Of a stretch of 64,000 nucleotides of DNA, positions 16,828-24,254 are shown piece after piece. Origin of the DNA: Uliginosibacterium flavum (GTDB lineage Bacteria > Pseudomonadota > Gammaproteobacteria > Burkholderiales > Rhodocyclaceae). Under the pieces are notes generated by a model that worked only from the letters and a program-made list of their open reading frames with translations, made no database searches and was not told the origin of the DNA. Location: assembly GCF_040566545.1 (NCBI RefSeq), contig NZ_JBEWZI010000003.1:289576-353575 (forward strand), in the 5' to 3' direction. Both the position numbers and the translations under genes were made by a program. How positions within the stretch are numbered: position 1 is the stretch's first letter; each line of letters opens with the position of its first letter.

Positions 16828-18171
16828 ATGGCCAAACGAAGCTCGCGCCTGCTGCGCCTGAATATCTGGATGAACGGTCTTCCTGTGGGCTATTGGGAGC
16901 ACACCTCACGCGGCGAGCAGCTCGGCTATTTCGAGGAATGGATTGCCGATGAGCAAGGGCGCCCCTTGTCGCTCTCGCTGCCCTTCACGCCGGGCAATCA
17001 AGTCTGGAAGGGCGACCGGGTTGCCGCCTTCTTTGACAATCTGTTGCCCGACAGCGATGCGATCCGACTGCGTCTGGCGCGGCGCTACAAGGCCGAGAGC
17101 GTTGCGCCCTTCGACCTGCTCGCAACGCTTGGGCGCGATTGTGTCGGCGCCATCCAGTTGCTGGCGCCTGATCTCGAACCTGAGGCGCTGCACAGCATTC
17201 AGGGCGAGGCAATTGATGAGGCGGGCATCGCACAATTGCTGCGCAATGTCACCGCAGGCATGCCGCTCGGGCAGGACGAGCGTGGCGATGATCTGCGCCT
17301 GTCGATTGCGGGCGCACAGGAGAAAACCGCCTTGCTGCGCCAAGGCGCGCAGTGGCTCCTGCCACATGGCAGCACCCCCACCACGCATATCTTCAAGCTG
17401 CCGCTGGGGCTGGTCGGCAACATGCAGGCCGACATGCGCAGCTCGGTCGAAAATGAATGGCTCTGCTCAAAAATCGTGGCCGCTTACGGTTTGCCGAGTG
17501 CCGCCTGCGAAATTGCCCGCTTCGAGGATCAGAAGGTTCTGGTCGTCGAGCGCTTCGACCGCCGGCCCGCCAGCGATGCCAGCTGGATCATCCGCCTGCC
17601 GCAGGAGGATCTATGCCAGGCCACCGGCACGCCGCCCCTGCGCAAATACCAGGCCGATGGCGGCCCCGGCATCGCCACGATCATGAACATCCTGGCGGGC
17701 TCAGAATCCGCCGCACAAGACCGCCGCAACTTCTTCAAGACGCAGATCGTCTTCTGGCTGCTGGCCGCCACCGACGGCCATGCCAAAAACTTCAGCCTCT
17801 TCCTGCTGCCTGGCGGGCGCTTCAAAGCCACGCCTTTGTACGATGTGCTCTCTGCTTTTCCGATTATGGGCAAAGGCAGAAACAAGCTCCCGCCCAGCAA
17901 GGCCAAGCTCGCCATGGCCATTCGTGGCAGTGAAAATTACTACGGCCTGCAACAGATCCAGCGCCGTCACTGGATTGCCATGGCCCAGCAGCTGGGGCTT
18001 GGGCGTGAGCTGGCAGAGTCCGTGATCCAGGAAACGCTGGATGCAACAGAGCGCGTGCTTGCCGAGGTCGCTGCGCAGCTCCCCGGCGATTTTCCGCTGG
18101 ATGTGGCTGAGGCTGTTTTTGCGGGCATCCGGGCGCAGGGCGGCCGTCTTGTGGCGATGCCACGCGGATGA
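16828..18171 (+). CDS. hipA: HipA-type Ser/Thr kinase toxin
   Basis: A 447-residue kinase of the HipA family. The N-subdomain couple (residues ~10-110) contains FFDNLLPDSDAIR. The P-loop-like SIAGAQEKTAL is near residue 155. The catalytic loop is ATDGHAKNFSLF (Asp316), and the metal-binding Asp is in YDVLSAFP (Asp339). E. coli HipA phosphorylates glutamyl-tRNA synthetase and causes growth arrest; the target of this one is unknown. All core residues are present, so it should be active. Its ATGA stop overlaps the ORF that leads into the duplicated metH 3' end. Confidence 0.95.
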   Translation: MAKRSSRLLRLNIWMNGLPVGYWEHTSRGEQLGYFEEWIADEQGRPLSLSLPFTPGNQVWKGDRVAAFFDNLLPDSDAIRLRLARRYKAESVAPFDLLATLGRDCVGAIQLLAPDLEPEALHSIQGEAIDEAGIAQLLRNVTAGMPLGQDERGDDLRLSIAGAQEKTALLRQGAQWLLPHGSTPTTHIFKLPLGLVGNMQADMRSSVENEWLCSKIVAAYGLPSAACEIARFEDQKVLVVERFDRRPASDASWIIRLPQEDLCQATGTPPLRKYQADGGPGIATIMNILAGSESAAQDRRNFFKTQIVFWLLAATDGHAKNFSLFLLPGGRFKATPLYDVLSAFPIMGKGRNKLPPSKAKLAMAIRGSENYYGLQQIQRRHWIAMAQQLGLGRELAESVIQETLDATERVLAEVAAQLPGDFPLDVAEAVFAGIRAQGGRLVAMPRG

Positions 18172-18198
18172 TCGTCGGGCTACCTGCGCGGATGCCAA

Positions 18199-18455
18199 GC
18201 TACCCGGCCTGCCCGGATCACACCGCCAAGGGCGAGATCTTCAAGCTACTCAATCCTGAAGAAGCCATCGGCATGACTCTGACCGAAACTTACGCCATGA
18301 ACCCGGCGGCAGCGGTCAGCGGCTTCTATCTGGCTCACCCCGATGCGCAGTATTTTGCGGTGAGCAAGATCGGTGAGGATCAGCTGAAGGACTGGGCTGT
18401 GCGCGCGGGCCTCAGCGAGGGCGAGGCCAAGCGCTGGCTGGCGCCGGTGTTGTGA
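18199..18455 (+). pseudogene. Second copy of the metH 3' end
   Basis: The last 85 codons of MetH (part of the AdoMet-binding domain) are repeated in frame, from the Ser-Tyr-Pro-Ala-Cys junction to the stop. Against the true metH end I count about 23 base changes in 257. Only four change the protein (Ser to Asn, Met to Leu, Ala to Val, Phe to Leu). An ATG at 18168, overlapping the hipA stop, opens a 95-residue frame through this copy, but a lone fragment of this domain cannot be an enzyme. This is best read as a leftover of insertion or of recombination with a diverged metH. Confidence 0.9.
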
Positions 18456-18548
18456 TTATTCCGCTTTGTTGTTTTGATGGGCGAATTTGCTAGTCAGGTT
18501 CGAAAAGGTCGCCGTGGGAAATTGGATTAGGGGTACTGAATCTGCGGC

Positions 18549-19100
18549 CTACAGCAGGTTGCGGATTTTCAGCTCAGAAACCAGTACATCAAATCCTTTG
18601 TAGATGCATTCAGCATGCTTCTTCACCACAGCAGGGGAGTTTAGGTGAGTTAATTTTTTAACTTCAGCTTCATTGAAATGAGTATGGGCGTGAGTGTTCC
18701 GCAATTTTTTGTACTGGTTGCTTTGGATGGTTGATTCCAAAATGTAGAATGGACTTCCCGGAGAGCGTAGATCTGAAATTAACAGGTCGTAACGTTCCAT
18801 GCCGATAACAAAAGCCATCATTGGCATAAAATTTTGGTACATGTCGAAGCCGTAATTTTTTTCGATCAACTCGGTTAGCCGCGACTTGCATTCAACGGTT
18901 TTCAGGCTGGCTGCGAATAGTCCCGCAATGTGGTCTTGAGCCTCTTCAATCCATCCGCATAGCTCTAATGCGGCGTATTTGCAAAACTGGCTCGGCTGAC
19001 CAGGTTCTGGCTTTGCCGGGGGGGCTGGCGGATTTGTAACTTTCCCGAAGTAGTACTCAAGCATGTCAAGCGAGGCCAGCAGGCGGGCATTCGATAACAT
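18549..19100 (-). CDS. HEPN-like protein, partner of DUF262
   Basis: A 183-residue helical protein that I relate to the MAE_28990/MAE_18760-type HEPN group. It carries KKLRNTHAHTHF, in which Arg134-Asn135 with His139 gives the HEPN RNase signature R-x4-H. HEPN proteins with this motif are metal-independent RNases in toxin-antitoxin and anti-phage systems. It starts 9 bases after the DUF262 stop on the same strand, so the two form an operon. Composition is lower in GC than the core genes. The family call is from memory of motif and neighbour, not from a search. Confidence 0.7.
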   Translation of the reverse strand: MLSNARLLASLDMLEYYFGKVTNPPAPPAKPEPGQPSQFCKYAALELCGWIEEAQDHIAGLFAASLKTVECKSRLTELIEKNYGFDMYQNFMPMMAFVIGMERYDLLISDLRSPGSPFYILESTIQSNQYKKLRNTHAHTHFNEAEVKKLTHLNSPAVVKKHAECIYKGFDVLVSELKIRNLL

Positions 19101-19109
19101 CCAGATTCC

Positions 19110-20195
19110 TCAACTGAGTGCTTGAATTGCTTCGTTAATACGCTGCTGGACATGTTCTGTCCGCGACAGATCAGAGCTCAATGCTGCTGTCTGTAGTAAC
19201 TCAATTTTATAAAACTTTCCGATCTTTTTCTTCATGGCAAGCGGCGTACTTGACAACAGAGATTTGGAGTTTATCGCAACGGCCACAAGTAACGCCTCCG
19301 CCTGCGAAAACCCGATCTTCTCGATGTGTTCTGCTACCTTCGTGACAAATATCTCCGCAACCTGCTCAAACCTTCTTTTGTATTTTTTAATTTGAGCTGC
19401 ACCATCTAAGCGATGGCATTTCATGAAAGTGTTCAAAAACGTTGTGAGGTTCCCATTGTAGGATTCCAGATTATCTTGGAAGGCGAAGATACGGAGGATT
19501 AGTTCGACGGAACGAAAGCGATCTTTTCGCCCAGTAATGTATTTTTTTGCCTCGATCCAATTTGGGGTGTCGTCTAGGGTCATCAACATAGAGTTGAAAT
19601 CTCCAGAGTAGATGCAATTTCTAATTTCTTGGTTCGTTAAACGAATCCCTCCCGCGTTCAGGCGATGGAATATTTTAAAAAGATATTCCATGTGTTCCCC
19701 GGATGAGAAGTCACATCGCAGAACCGTCACCGGTAAGGTCAGGTTCTCAACTCGTTCATACATGACATGTAAGGGAGACGTTGCGTCCCGCAATGCGCTA
19801 ACTCGTTCGCCCGCAATTTTCGGGTCAATATCAGGCAGTTTGGATAGCTTCCATTCTGATTTTGGGTCCAAGAACTCGACAATGGACGACATCCGTTGCA
19901 GACCATCAATAACAATCCACTTGGCCGTACTGTTGTCGTACCCAAAACACATGCTCGGTATTGGCAATTGTTTCATCAAAGAATCGATAAAACGGGTCTT
20001 GTCTGGGGATTTCCAGACGACATCCCGCTGAAAGTCAGGTTTGATCTCAAGCTGACCCTTCGAGTAGAGTCTATATAGATCAGCGCATGAACGCAGTTCG
20101 TTGTAGACAACTATGTCTGGGGGAGGATCCTGTGGTGCTGCATATGAATCCTCGTATGCCTGCTCAGCACTGGTGATTTTGCTTGATGTTGCCAT
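19110..20195 (-). CDS. DUF262 (ParB/Srx-like, GmrS-like) protein
   Basis: A 361-residue protein. The N-terminal DUF262 domain has YSKGQLEIKPDFQRDVVWKS followed by WIVIDGLQRMSSI (the DGQQR-type motif) and LNAGGIRLTNQEIRN. This is the nucleotide-hydrolysing and nuclease-like fold of GmrSD-type modification-dependent restriction systems. No C-terminal DUF1524 HNH domain is present, so it is an S-type half. The start at 20195 has GGA nine bases upstream; a longer frame to 20252 is less likely. It is the first gene of a two-gene operon with the HEPN-like protein. Confidence 0.85.
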   Translation of the reverse strand: MATSSKITSAEQAYEDSYAAPQDPPPDIVVYNELRSCADLYRLYSKGQLEIKPDFQRDVVWKSPDKTRFIDSLMKQLPIPSMCFGYDNSTAKWIVIDGLQRMSSIVEFLDPKSEWKLSKLPDIDPKIAGERVSALRDATSPLHVMYERVENLTLPVTVLRCDFSSGEHMEYLFKIFHRLNAGGIRLTNQEIRNCIYSGDFNSMLMTLDDTPNWIEAKKYITGRKDRFRSVELILRIFAFQDNLESYNGNLTTFLNTFMKCHRLDGAAQIKKYKRRFEQVAEIFVTKVAEHIEKIGFSQAEALLVAVAINSKSLLSSTPLAMKKKIGKFYKIELLQTAALSSDLSRTEHVQQRINEAIQALS

Positions 20196-20350
20196 GACGT
20201 TTCCATGTTTTATTGTTGAGTTTTCGAGCAGGCAAAGCAGGAACGAAAACACTCACTAGCTGGTACCCTCACAAGCGAACTCTACTATGTATTTGGACTT
20301 TTTGTTTGCACTCTATATTTGTATCATGCTCAGGCGCTGAATTTAGCCCG

Positions 20351-20425
20351 GTAGGGTGGGCACGGTGTGCCCACGCAGTTCTTTGATGTACGTTCGGAAG
20401 CGTGGGCTCACCGAGCCCACCCTAC
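20351..20425. repeat. REP doublet left of the RAYT gene
   Basis: GTAGGGTGGGCACGGTGTGC (with CCACGC) faces CGTGGGCTCACCGAGCCCAC (with CCTAC): two short hairpins in opposite orientation joined by a ~24-base spacer. The same arrangement recurs directly after the RAYT gene and at several intergenic sites in the window. Confidence 0.9.
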
Positions 20426-20445
20426 GAATGGCATAGGGGGAACGG

Positions 20446-20988
20446 ATGAGCCACTACCGTCGTGCGGTACAGCCTGGAGGGAGCTTCTTCTTCACCGTCG
20501 TCACTTATCGTCGGCAGCCCTGGCTTGTTGAGGCTGCGGCTCGCGCAGCCTTGCGCGAGGCGATCACGCGTACGCGCGAAAAACATCCTTTCTCGATTGA
20601 TGCCTGGGTGCTGATGCCGGATCACCTGCATTGCATCTGGACACTGCCACCGGGCGATAGCGATTTTGCGACGCGCTGGTCGTTGATCAAGCGGCGCGTC
20701 TCCATGGCGCTCGGTGAAAGCCTGCATATTGAGGCGTGGATGAGCGCTTCCAAGGAAAAGCATCGGGAAAGCACCTTGTGGCAACGCCGCTATTTCGAAC
20801 ACACGTTGCGTGACGACGCAGACTTTGCGCGTTGGGTGGATTACATCCATTACAACCCGGTCAAGCACGGTCATGCCACGCGTGTAGTTGGTTGGCCGTG
20901 GTCGTCCTTCCACCGGTATGTGGCTACGGGGCTCTGCGCGTCTGATTGGGCGGGCGATTCATCCGCTGAAGCCTTCGGCGAAGAGTGA
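20446..20988 (+). CDS. REP-associated tyrosine transposase (RAYT, Y1 family)
   Basis: A 180-residue single-strand DNA transposase-like protein. It has the HUH motif DHLHCIW (His60, His62) and the conserved YIHYNPVKHG, whose first Tyr (133) is the likely catalytic residue. The N-terminus YRRAVQPGGSFFFTVVTYRR is typical of the family. RAYTs cut and join REP hairpins and are held responsible for spreading them. REP doublets of the same type sit 20 bases upstream and 6 bases downstream, so the gene and repeats form a REPtron-like unit. All catalytic positions look intact. Confidence 0.95.
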   Translation: MSHYRRAVQPGGSFFFTVVTYRRQPWLVEAAARAALREAITRTREKHPFSIDAWVLMPDHLHCIWTLPPGDSDFATRWSLIKRRVSMALGESLHIEAWMSASKEKHRESTLWQRRYFEHTLRDDADFARWVDYIHYNPVKHGHATRVVGWPWSSFHRYVATGLCASDWAGDSSAEAFGEE

Positions 20989-20993
20989 AAACT

Positions 20994-21068
20994 GTAGGGT
21001 GGGCACGGTGTGCCCACGCGGTTTGGGTCATTTTGCTGCTGGCGCGTGGGCTCACCGAGCCCACCCTT
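20994..21068. repeat. REP doublet right of the RAYT gene
   Basis: Same order and orientation as the left doublet (GTAGGGTGGGCACGGTGTGC … CGTGGGCTCACCGAGCCCAC). The outer end is decayed to CCCTTCC. Confidence 0.9.
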
Positions 21069-21274
21069 CCGGACTTTTGTATGCCTGCAGAGCCGCATGG
21101 GGCAGCCCTCTCCGGGCAGGCATGCCCAAGGCCCAATGCTGACAACGATCTTTGCGATGCATTGCCTAAGAACCTTGCTGCATGCGGATCTTCAGGCAGG
21201 TGCTGGGCGGGACGGTCAGCCAGCAGGCCGCGCTCGTCCCCAGCTCAGATTGATTCCGGCAAGCGCGCCTTGGC
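21069..21274. other. Intergenic region with two family 2 repeats
   Basis: Holds two palindromic segments (about 21080-21120 and 21163-21203; CTGCAGAGCCGC…, GAACCTTGC…GCGGATCTTCAGGCAG) and no ORF. This is where an RND pump gene would be expected after the adaptor gene, and none is present. Confidence 0.6.
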
Positions 21275-22438
21275 TCAGGATTTTGCTGGCGCTTCGGGTT
21301 TTTGTGCGGCTGGCTCGGCCTTCGGGTTTTCCGGGAGGAGTTCTTCCAGGTCGCGCGCAACCACCCGGCTGCGTTCGCTCAGGCCGGCGGCGATGACTTC
21401 TTTCTTGTCATCCTGAGTGCGACCGATGCTGACTTTGATGGCCTGCACCTGGTTGTTTTCAAGCGTGAAGACGCGGTCGCCATCCTTGTCGTGAAGGATG
21501 GCGGCGGCCGGCAGGACCAGCGCTTTGCGCGTGGTGCTGAGGCTGCCGGTCACGCGCAAGCCGGCTTTGAGCTGGCTGTCGGCGGGCAGGTCGACGTAGA
21601 CGAGGCCGGTGTGGGTTTTGATGTCGATGGTGGGGGCGACGCGACGCACCCGGCCTTTGAGTTCTTCGCCCAGCGGGCTGGCGATGACGACTTCCTGACC
21701 GGGTTCGATGCGCAGCAGTGTTTTGCCTGGCACTTCGGCGCGCCATTCGAGGCGTGCCTGGCGGATCAGGCGAAAAAGCTCGCTGGCGGTGCGCACGATA
21801 TCGCCCTCAGCCGCTGTGCTGGCCGAGATCAGGCCATCGTCCGGGGCGAGGAGTTTGGCGGATTCGAGTTTGCGTTCCTGCGCCTTGACGCGGGTGCGCG
21901 CCACGGCGAGCTGGGCGATGGCGGTTTGTTTCTGGGTTTCGTACTGGGCGAGTTCTTGCTGGCTGACGCCGCCGGAGGGGAGCAGGCGTTGGGCGCGGCC
22001 GAGGGTGGCTTCGGCCTGACTGTGCGTGGCCTTGGCTTCGATCAGCTGGGCGTTGACGGCTTCCAGCTCGGTTTCGACGCTGGCGGTGTCGAGTACGGCG
22101 AGCACCTGGCCCTTACGTACGAAGTCGCCAATATTCACCTGCACACTGGTCAGGCGAAGCCCGCCGGTTTCTGCAAAGACCAGCACTTCCTGCCAGGGCA
22201 TGACATTGCCTTCCACTTCGACGCGGTCAGGCCACAGCTCGATCTTCGGCCGGATTACGGGCAGCTTGCGCAAGTCGGGCGCCGGGCGGGCGCCGGCCTC
22301 CGAGCCGGCGTGTGCGATCTGGGCGGTGGCTGTCGGCGCCTTGTCGTCAGCAAGAGCGGGCGTGCTGAGGCAGAGCGTGCTGAGCAGCAGGGCGGGAAGG
22401 CGAAGGGATGTGAGAAGTTTTGGCATGGTGTGATTCAT
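21275..22438 (-). CDS. RND-type efflux periplasmic adaptor (HlyD/MFP family)
   Basis: A 387-residue periplasmic adaptor. A signal peptide (to about residue 30) is followed by a lipoyl half-motif (VQVNIGDFVRKGQVLAVLD), an alpha-hairpin (residues ~120-190), a second lipoyl half (AEGDIVRTASELFRLI), beta-barrel and membrane-proximal domains, and a Pro/Ala/Lys tail. Adaptors join an inner-membrane pump to an outer-membrane channel. The start overlaps the stop of the outer-membrane factor gene by ATGA. No pump gene follows on this strand. Confidence 0.9.
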   Translation of the reverse strand: MNHTMPKLLTSLRLPALLLSTLCLSTPALADDKAPTATAQIAHAGSEAGARPAPDLRKLPVIRPKIELWPDRVEVEGNVMPWQEVLVFAETGGLRLTSVQVNIGDFVRKGQVLAVLDTASVETELEAVNAQLIEAKATHSQAEATLGRAQRLLPSGGVSQQELAQYETQKQTAIAQLAVARTRVKAQERKLESAKLLAPDDGLISASTAAEGDIVRTASELFRLIRQARLEWRAEVPGKTLLRIEPGQEVVIASPLGEELKGRVRRVAPTIDIKTHTGLVYVDLPADSQLKAGLRVTGSLSTTRKALVLPAAAILHDKDGDRVFTLENNQVQAIKVSIGRTQDDKKEVIAAGLSERSRVVARDLEELLPENPKAEPAAQKPEAPAKS

Positions 22439-23892
22439 GAGGATTTGCCCGGGGCGGCGGGTTCGGGCGCGTAGTCGGCCGCGCCACCGGTCGCGCGGTT
22501 CAGCGCGATCCAGGCTTGCAGGCGTTCCTTCTGCACGCTGAGCAGGCTTTGCTGGGCATCGAGGCGGGTGCGCCGCGCGTCTTCCAGTTCCAGCAGGTTG
22601 CTGGCGCCTTCGCGGTAACGGTTTTCGACGACCTTGAAAAATTGATCGTACTGCCTGGCGGCGGTGCGTGCATTTTCGGTGCGATCGAGGGTGGCGGCGT
22701 AGCGGGTGAGCGCGTTTTCGATTTCCTGAATGGCTTCGCGAGCCTTGGCCTTGTAGGCCGCCAGCGCCTCGGCATAACGCGATTCGGCGGATTTCACGGC
22801 GGCGGCACGGCGGCCGCCATCGAAGATGGGCAGGCTCATCGAGGGGCCGAATGACCAGGAGCCGAAGGACAGGTAGCCGCCGCCAGTGCTGCTGCCGTTG
22901 CTTGAATAGCCGAGTTCGCCATTGAGGGCGATGCGCGGGAAGCGATCCGCTTCGGCTAGCCCGACATCGGCCGAGGCGGCGGCGAGCGAGCGTTCCACGG
23001 CGCGCACGTCGGGGCGCTGCATCACGGCCTGGGCGGGAATGGCAACGTCAAAATGGCGGGGCTCGGGCAGGCGGTTCAGGCCGGTGGGCGCCTGGGCCAG
23101 CAGCTTGGCCAGAGTCGGCCGGGCGATGCCGCTCAGGCGGGTGATCAGATTCTCCAGTTGCTGGCACTGCGAGCGGCTGTCGCTGAGGCGGGTTTTGGCT
23201 TCAGCCACCGAGGCCGCACTGCGGATGGCCAGATAAGGCGCAGTGAAGCCGACCTCGGCGCTGTCCGCGGTGAGTTTGCGGGTGGCTTCGCGGGAGGACA
23301 GATCCTGTTCGCTGAGAGTTTCTTGCGACTGGCAGGCGCGGTAGCTCAGGTAAGCATCGGCCACATCGGCGGCCAGACTCACGCGGGCATCGGCAAGGGT
23401 GGCGAGCTGGGCTTCTTCGCGCGCCGCCGCGCCTTCGCTGCCACGACGCACGGCGCCGAACAAGTCCAATTCCCAGCTTGAATTCAGCGACAGCCAGCCG
23501 CTGTTGGACGGCGCCGAGTCGGGGCCTGAATCTGCGCGTTGTCCGGCCGCGCTGGCGCCTAGCCCTGGCAGGGCCGCGCCGCTCGCCTGGGCATGCGCGG
23601 CGCGCGATTCATTGAGGCGGGCCAAGGCGGCTTCGAGCGTCGGACTGTTGCTGAAGGCTTCGTTGACCAGATCGTTCAGGGCCGGGTCAGCAAGCTCGGC
23701 CCACCACTGCGCGGCGGCGGCTTGAGGCGCCGTTGCGGCGGCTTTGCCTGTCGGCGAGGTCCAGCGCTGAGGAAGCTCGGTTTCCGAGAGTTTTGGCGTC
23801 TTGTAATCCGGCCCCACGGCTTTGCATCCGCACAGGATGAGGGAGACACAGAATGCACCCCACCTTAAACCCGGGGCGATACGGCTGAGCAT
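22435..23892 (-). CDS. NodT-family outer-membrane efflux lipoprotein
   Basis: A 485-residue TolC-like outer-membrane factor. The signal peptide ends LILCGC, with Cys23 as the probable lipidation site, followed by the usual KAVGPDYKTP. Two OEP repeats make the helical barrel; family motifs AQWWAELADPALNDLVNEAFSNSP and MQRPDVRAVERSLAAASADVGLAEADRFP are present. It is the first gene of the operon with the adaptor. Upstream promoter sequence lies in 23893-24150. Confidence 0.93.
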   Translation of the reverse strand: MLSRIAPGLRWGAFCVSLILCGCKAVGPDYKTPKLSETELPQRWTSPTGKAAATAPQAAAAQWWAELADPALNDLVNEAFSNSPTLEAALARLNESRAAHAQASGAALPGLGASAAGQRADSGPDSAPSNSGWLSLNSSWELDLFGAVRRGSEGAAAREEAQLATLADARVSLAADVADAYLSYRACQSQETLSEQDLSSREATRKLTADSAEVGFTAPYLAIRSAASVAEAKTRLSDSRSQCQQLENLITRLSGIARPTLAKLLAQAPTGLNRLPEPRHFDVAIPAQAVMQRPDVRAVERSLAAASADVGLAEADRFPRIALNGELGYSSNGSSTGGGYLSFGSWSFGPSMSLPIFDGGRRAAAVKSAESRYAEALAAYKAKAREAIQEIENALTRYAATLDRTENARTAARQYDQFFKVVENRYREGASNLLELEDARRTRLDAQQSLLSVQKERLQAWIALNRATGGAADYAPEPAAPGKSS

Positions 23893-24170
23893 GTTGAATC
23901 CTTTTTTTGCCGGCAGAGTGCTTGGCTGTGGAGTGCCTTTGGTTTGTCGGCATTGGTGAGCTTAGATTGAAAATGGTTCCATACGCGCCTGCCTGAGCCG
24001 TGAAAGATTGGGGGGCCGTCTGCCATGTGTCAAGCCTGGTTTTGCACAGGGATGCGGTACGGGGCATGGGGATGAAACGGGCGGGGGGCTTGTTCGGGGT
24101 CGGGGGAGGCCACGGAAATCGCCAAGACCTGAGTAGATTAAGTGTTGCAATCTTGCAAAGCGCCTGAACG
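23893..24170. other. Intergenic region between divergent efflux and fic genes
   Basis: GC-rich up to about 24130, then sharply AT-rich towards the fic gene. No ORF or repeat was recognised here; the operators at its right end are listed separately. Confidence 0.4.
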
Positions 24171-24172
24171 TT

Positions 24173-24249
24173 TACTAATTCACTATTGATTTAGTAGACG
24201 ACTATTGTCTGAAGTGCTAATTTCCTACTAATTAAGCACTAAGTTAGTA
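24173..24249 (+). promoter_or_regulatory. Two matched inverted-repeat operators upstream of fic
   Basis: TACTAA-N12-TTAGTA occurs twice with identical geometry: 24173-24178 with 24191-24196, and 24226-24231 with 24244-24249. The site starts are 53 bases apart, close to five helical turns. The second site ends 5 bases before the fic ATG, where bound protein would block transcription or translation. I infer autoregulation, perhaps through the C-terminal winged-helix region of the Fic protein. Confidence 0.75.
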
Positions 24250-24254
24250 GAAAA

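Noticed and set aside
16081..18198. Classical insertion sequence carrying hipBA
   Set aside because: No transposase or terminal inverted repeats of the segment; only the metH 3'-end duplication supports mobility.
18168..18455. A functional 95-residue protein after hipA
   Set aside because: It is the end of MetH's AdoMet domain, too small to fold as an enzyme; the ATG at 18168 may still be translated by overlap with the hipA stop.
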